A DNA stretch of 64,000 bases, taken from positions 248,001-312,000 of the forward strand of contig NZ_JASHIC010000004.1 in the NCBI RefSeq assembly GCF_030056705.1, read 5' to 3'. The notes under the pieces are model-generated. The model saw nothing but the letters and a program-made list of their open reading frames with translations, made no database searches and was not told the origin of the DNA. Origin of the DNA: Flectobacillus longus. GTDB lineage: Bacteria > Bacteroidota > Bacteroidia > Cytophagales > Spirosomataceae. The translations under genes were made by a program, and so were the position numbers. Shown here one piece after another: positions 63,987 through 64,000 of this stretch; within the stretch, counting starts at the first letter, position 1, and every line of letters starts with the position of its first letter.

Positions 63987-64000
63987 TAGAGTTTTTTTCA

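Noticed and set aside
1-64000. tRNA, rRNA, tmRNA or RNase P RNA genes
   Set aside because: Gaps were read for TTCGA-type T arms, GAGGAAAGTCC and other conserved cores; none was found.

Overview
The window looks like chromosome of a low-GC member of the Bacteroidota, most likely order Cytophagales. The evidence is the set of type IX secretion and gliding genes (PorX, a PorZ-like protein, GldA, one cargo with a type A sorting domain and one with a CHU_C/type B domain), a succinylornithine-type transcarbamylase, a SusC-style outer-membrane receptor, and Bacteroidota promoters of the form TTTG-N19/20-TAnnTTTG. Clear Shine-Dalgarno sequences are absent, as usual in this phylum, so starts were chosen from protein homology and signal peptides. 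About 52 protein genes are present. There is no tRNA, rRNA, CRISPR array, prophage or integron. One non-coding RNA gene, the small SRP RNA, was found by eye at 6696-6772.

Layout. 1-5.8 kb: the end of a Gly/Tyr-rich protein, then two tandem paralogous secreted proteins with a macroglobulin-like N-terminus and a receptor-plug-like C-terminus. 5.8-8.5 kb: TPR lipoprotein, SRP RNA, transaldolase, FtsE. 8.7-14 kb (minus): PorX, a helix-hairpin-helix outer-membrane protein, an acidic conserved hypothetical. 14.2-21.3 kb (minus): acpP-fabF-rnc, a ROK kinase, then tdk, PorZ-like and a YkgJ cysteine-cluster gene packed together. 22-25 kb: Mpo1-like, prohibitin, ribBA. 25-31 kb: type B cargo protein, YbaB, GldA, omega-amidase, PdhB. 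31-41 kb: unknown lipoprotein, TauE/SafE, ModE-like regulator, GH29 fucosidase, DUF2851, PAS protein, hypothetical, CrtW-like ketolase, polyprenyl synthase. 41-46 kb: patatin, kdsA, murB, SPOR lipoprotein, gmd. 46-51 kb: REP cluster with its RAYT transposase, thyA, OsmC, PhoD-like phosphatase, lysA. 51-58 kb: porin-like protein, Hsp20, DegP/HtrA, TonB-dependent receptor. 58-64 kb: GNAT and an arginine cluster (argF', argB, ADP-ribosylglycohydrolase, argE).

Most genes are core housekeeping: envelope building (KdsA for LPS, MurB and LysA for peptidoglycan, Gmd for GDP-sugars, FabF and ACP for lipids), dTMP supply (Tdk, ThyA) and arginine synthesis through succinylated intermediates. The surface theme is type IX secretion: PorX regulates it, the PorZ-like protein belongs to the surface attachment complex, and two cargo-type sorting domains are encoded here.

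The least ordinary content is intergenic. Several families of dispersed repeats recur between genes: a palindromic MITE-like element of about 160-178 bp, a composite module of about 200 bp duplicated near 8.5 and 39.2 kb, GAGTGA-rich tracts, GCCTAATGCC-type strings, and REP palindromes next to a RAYT.
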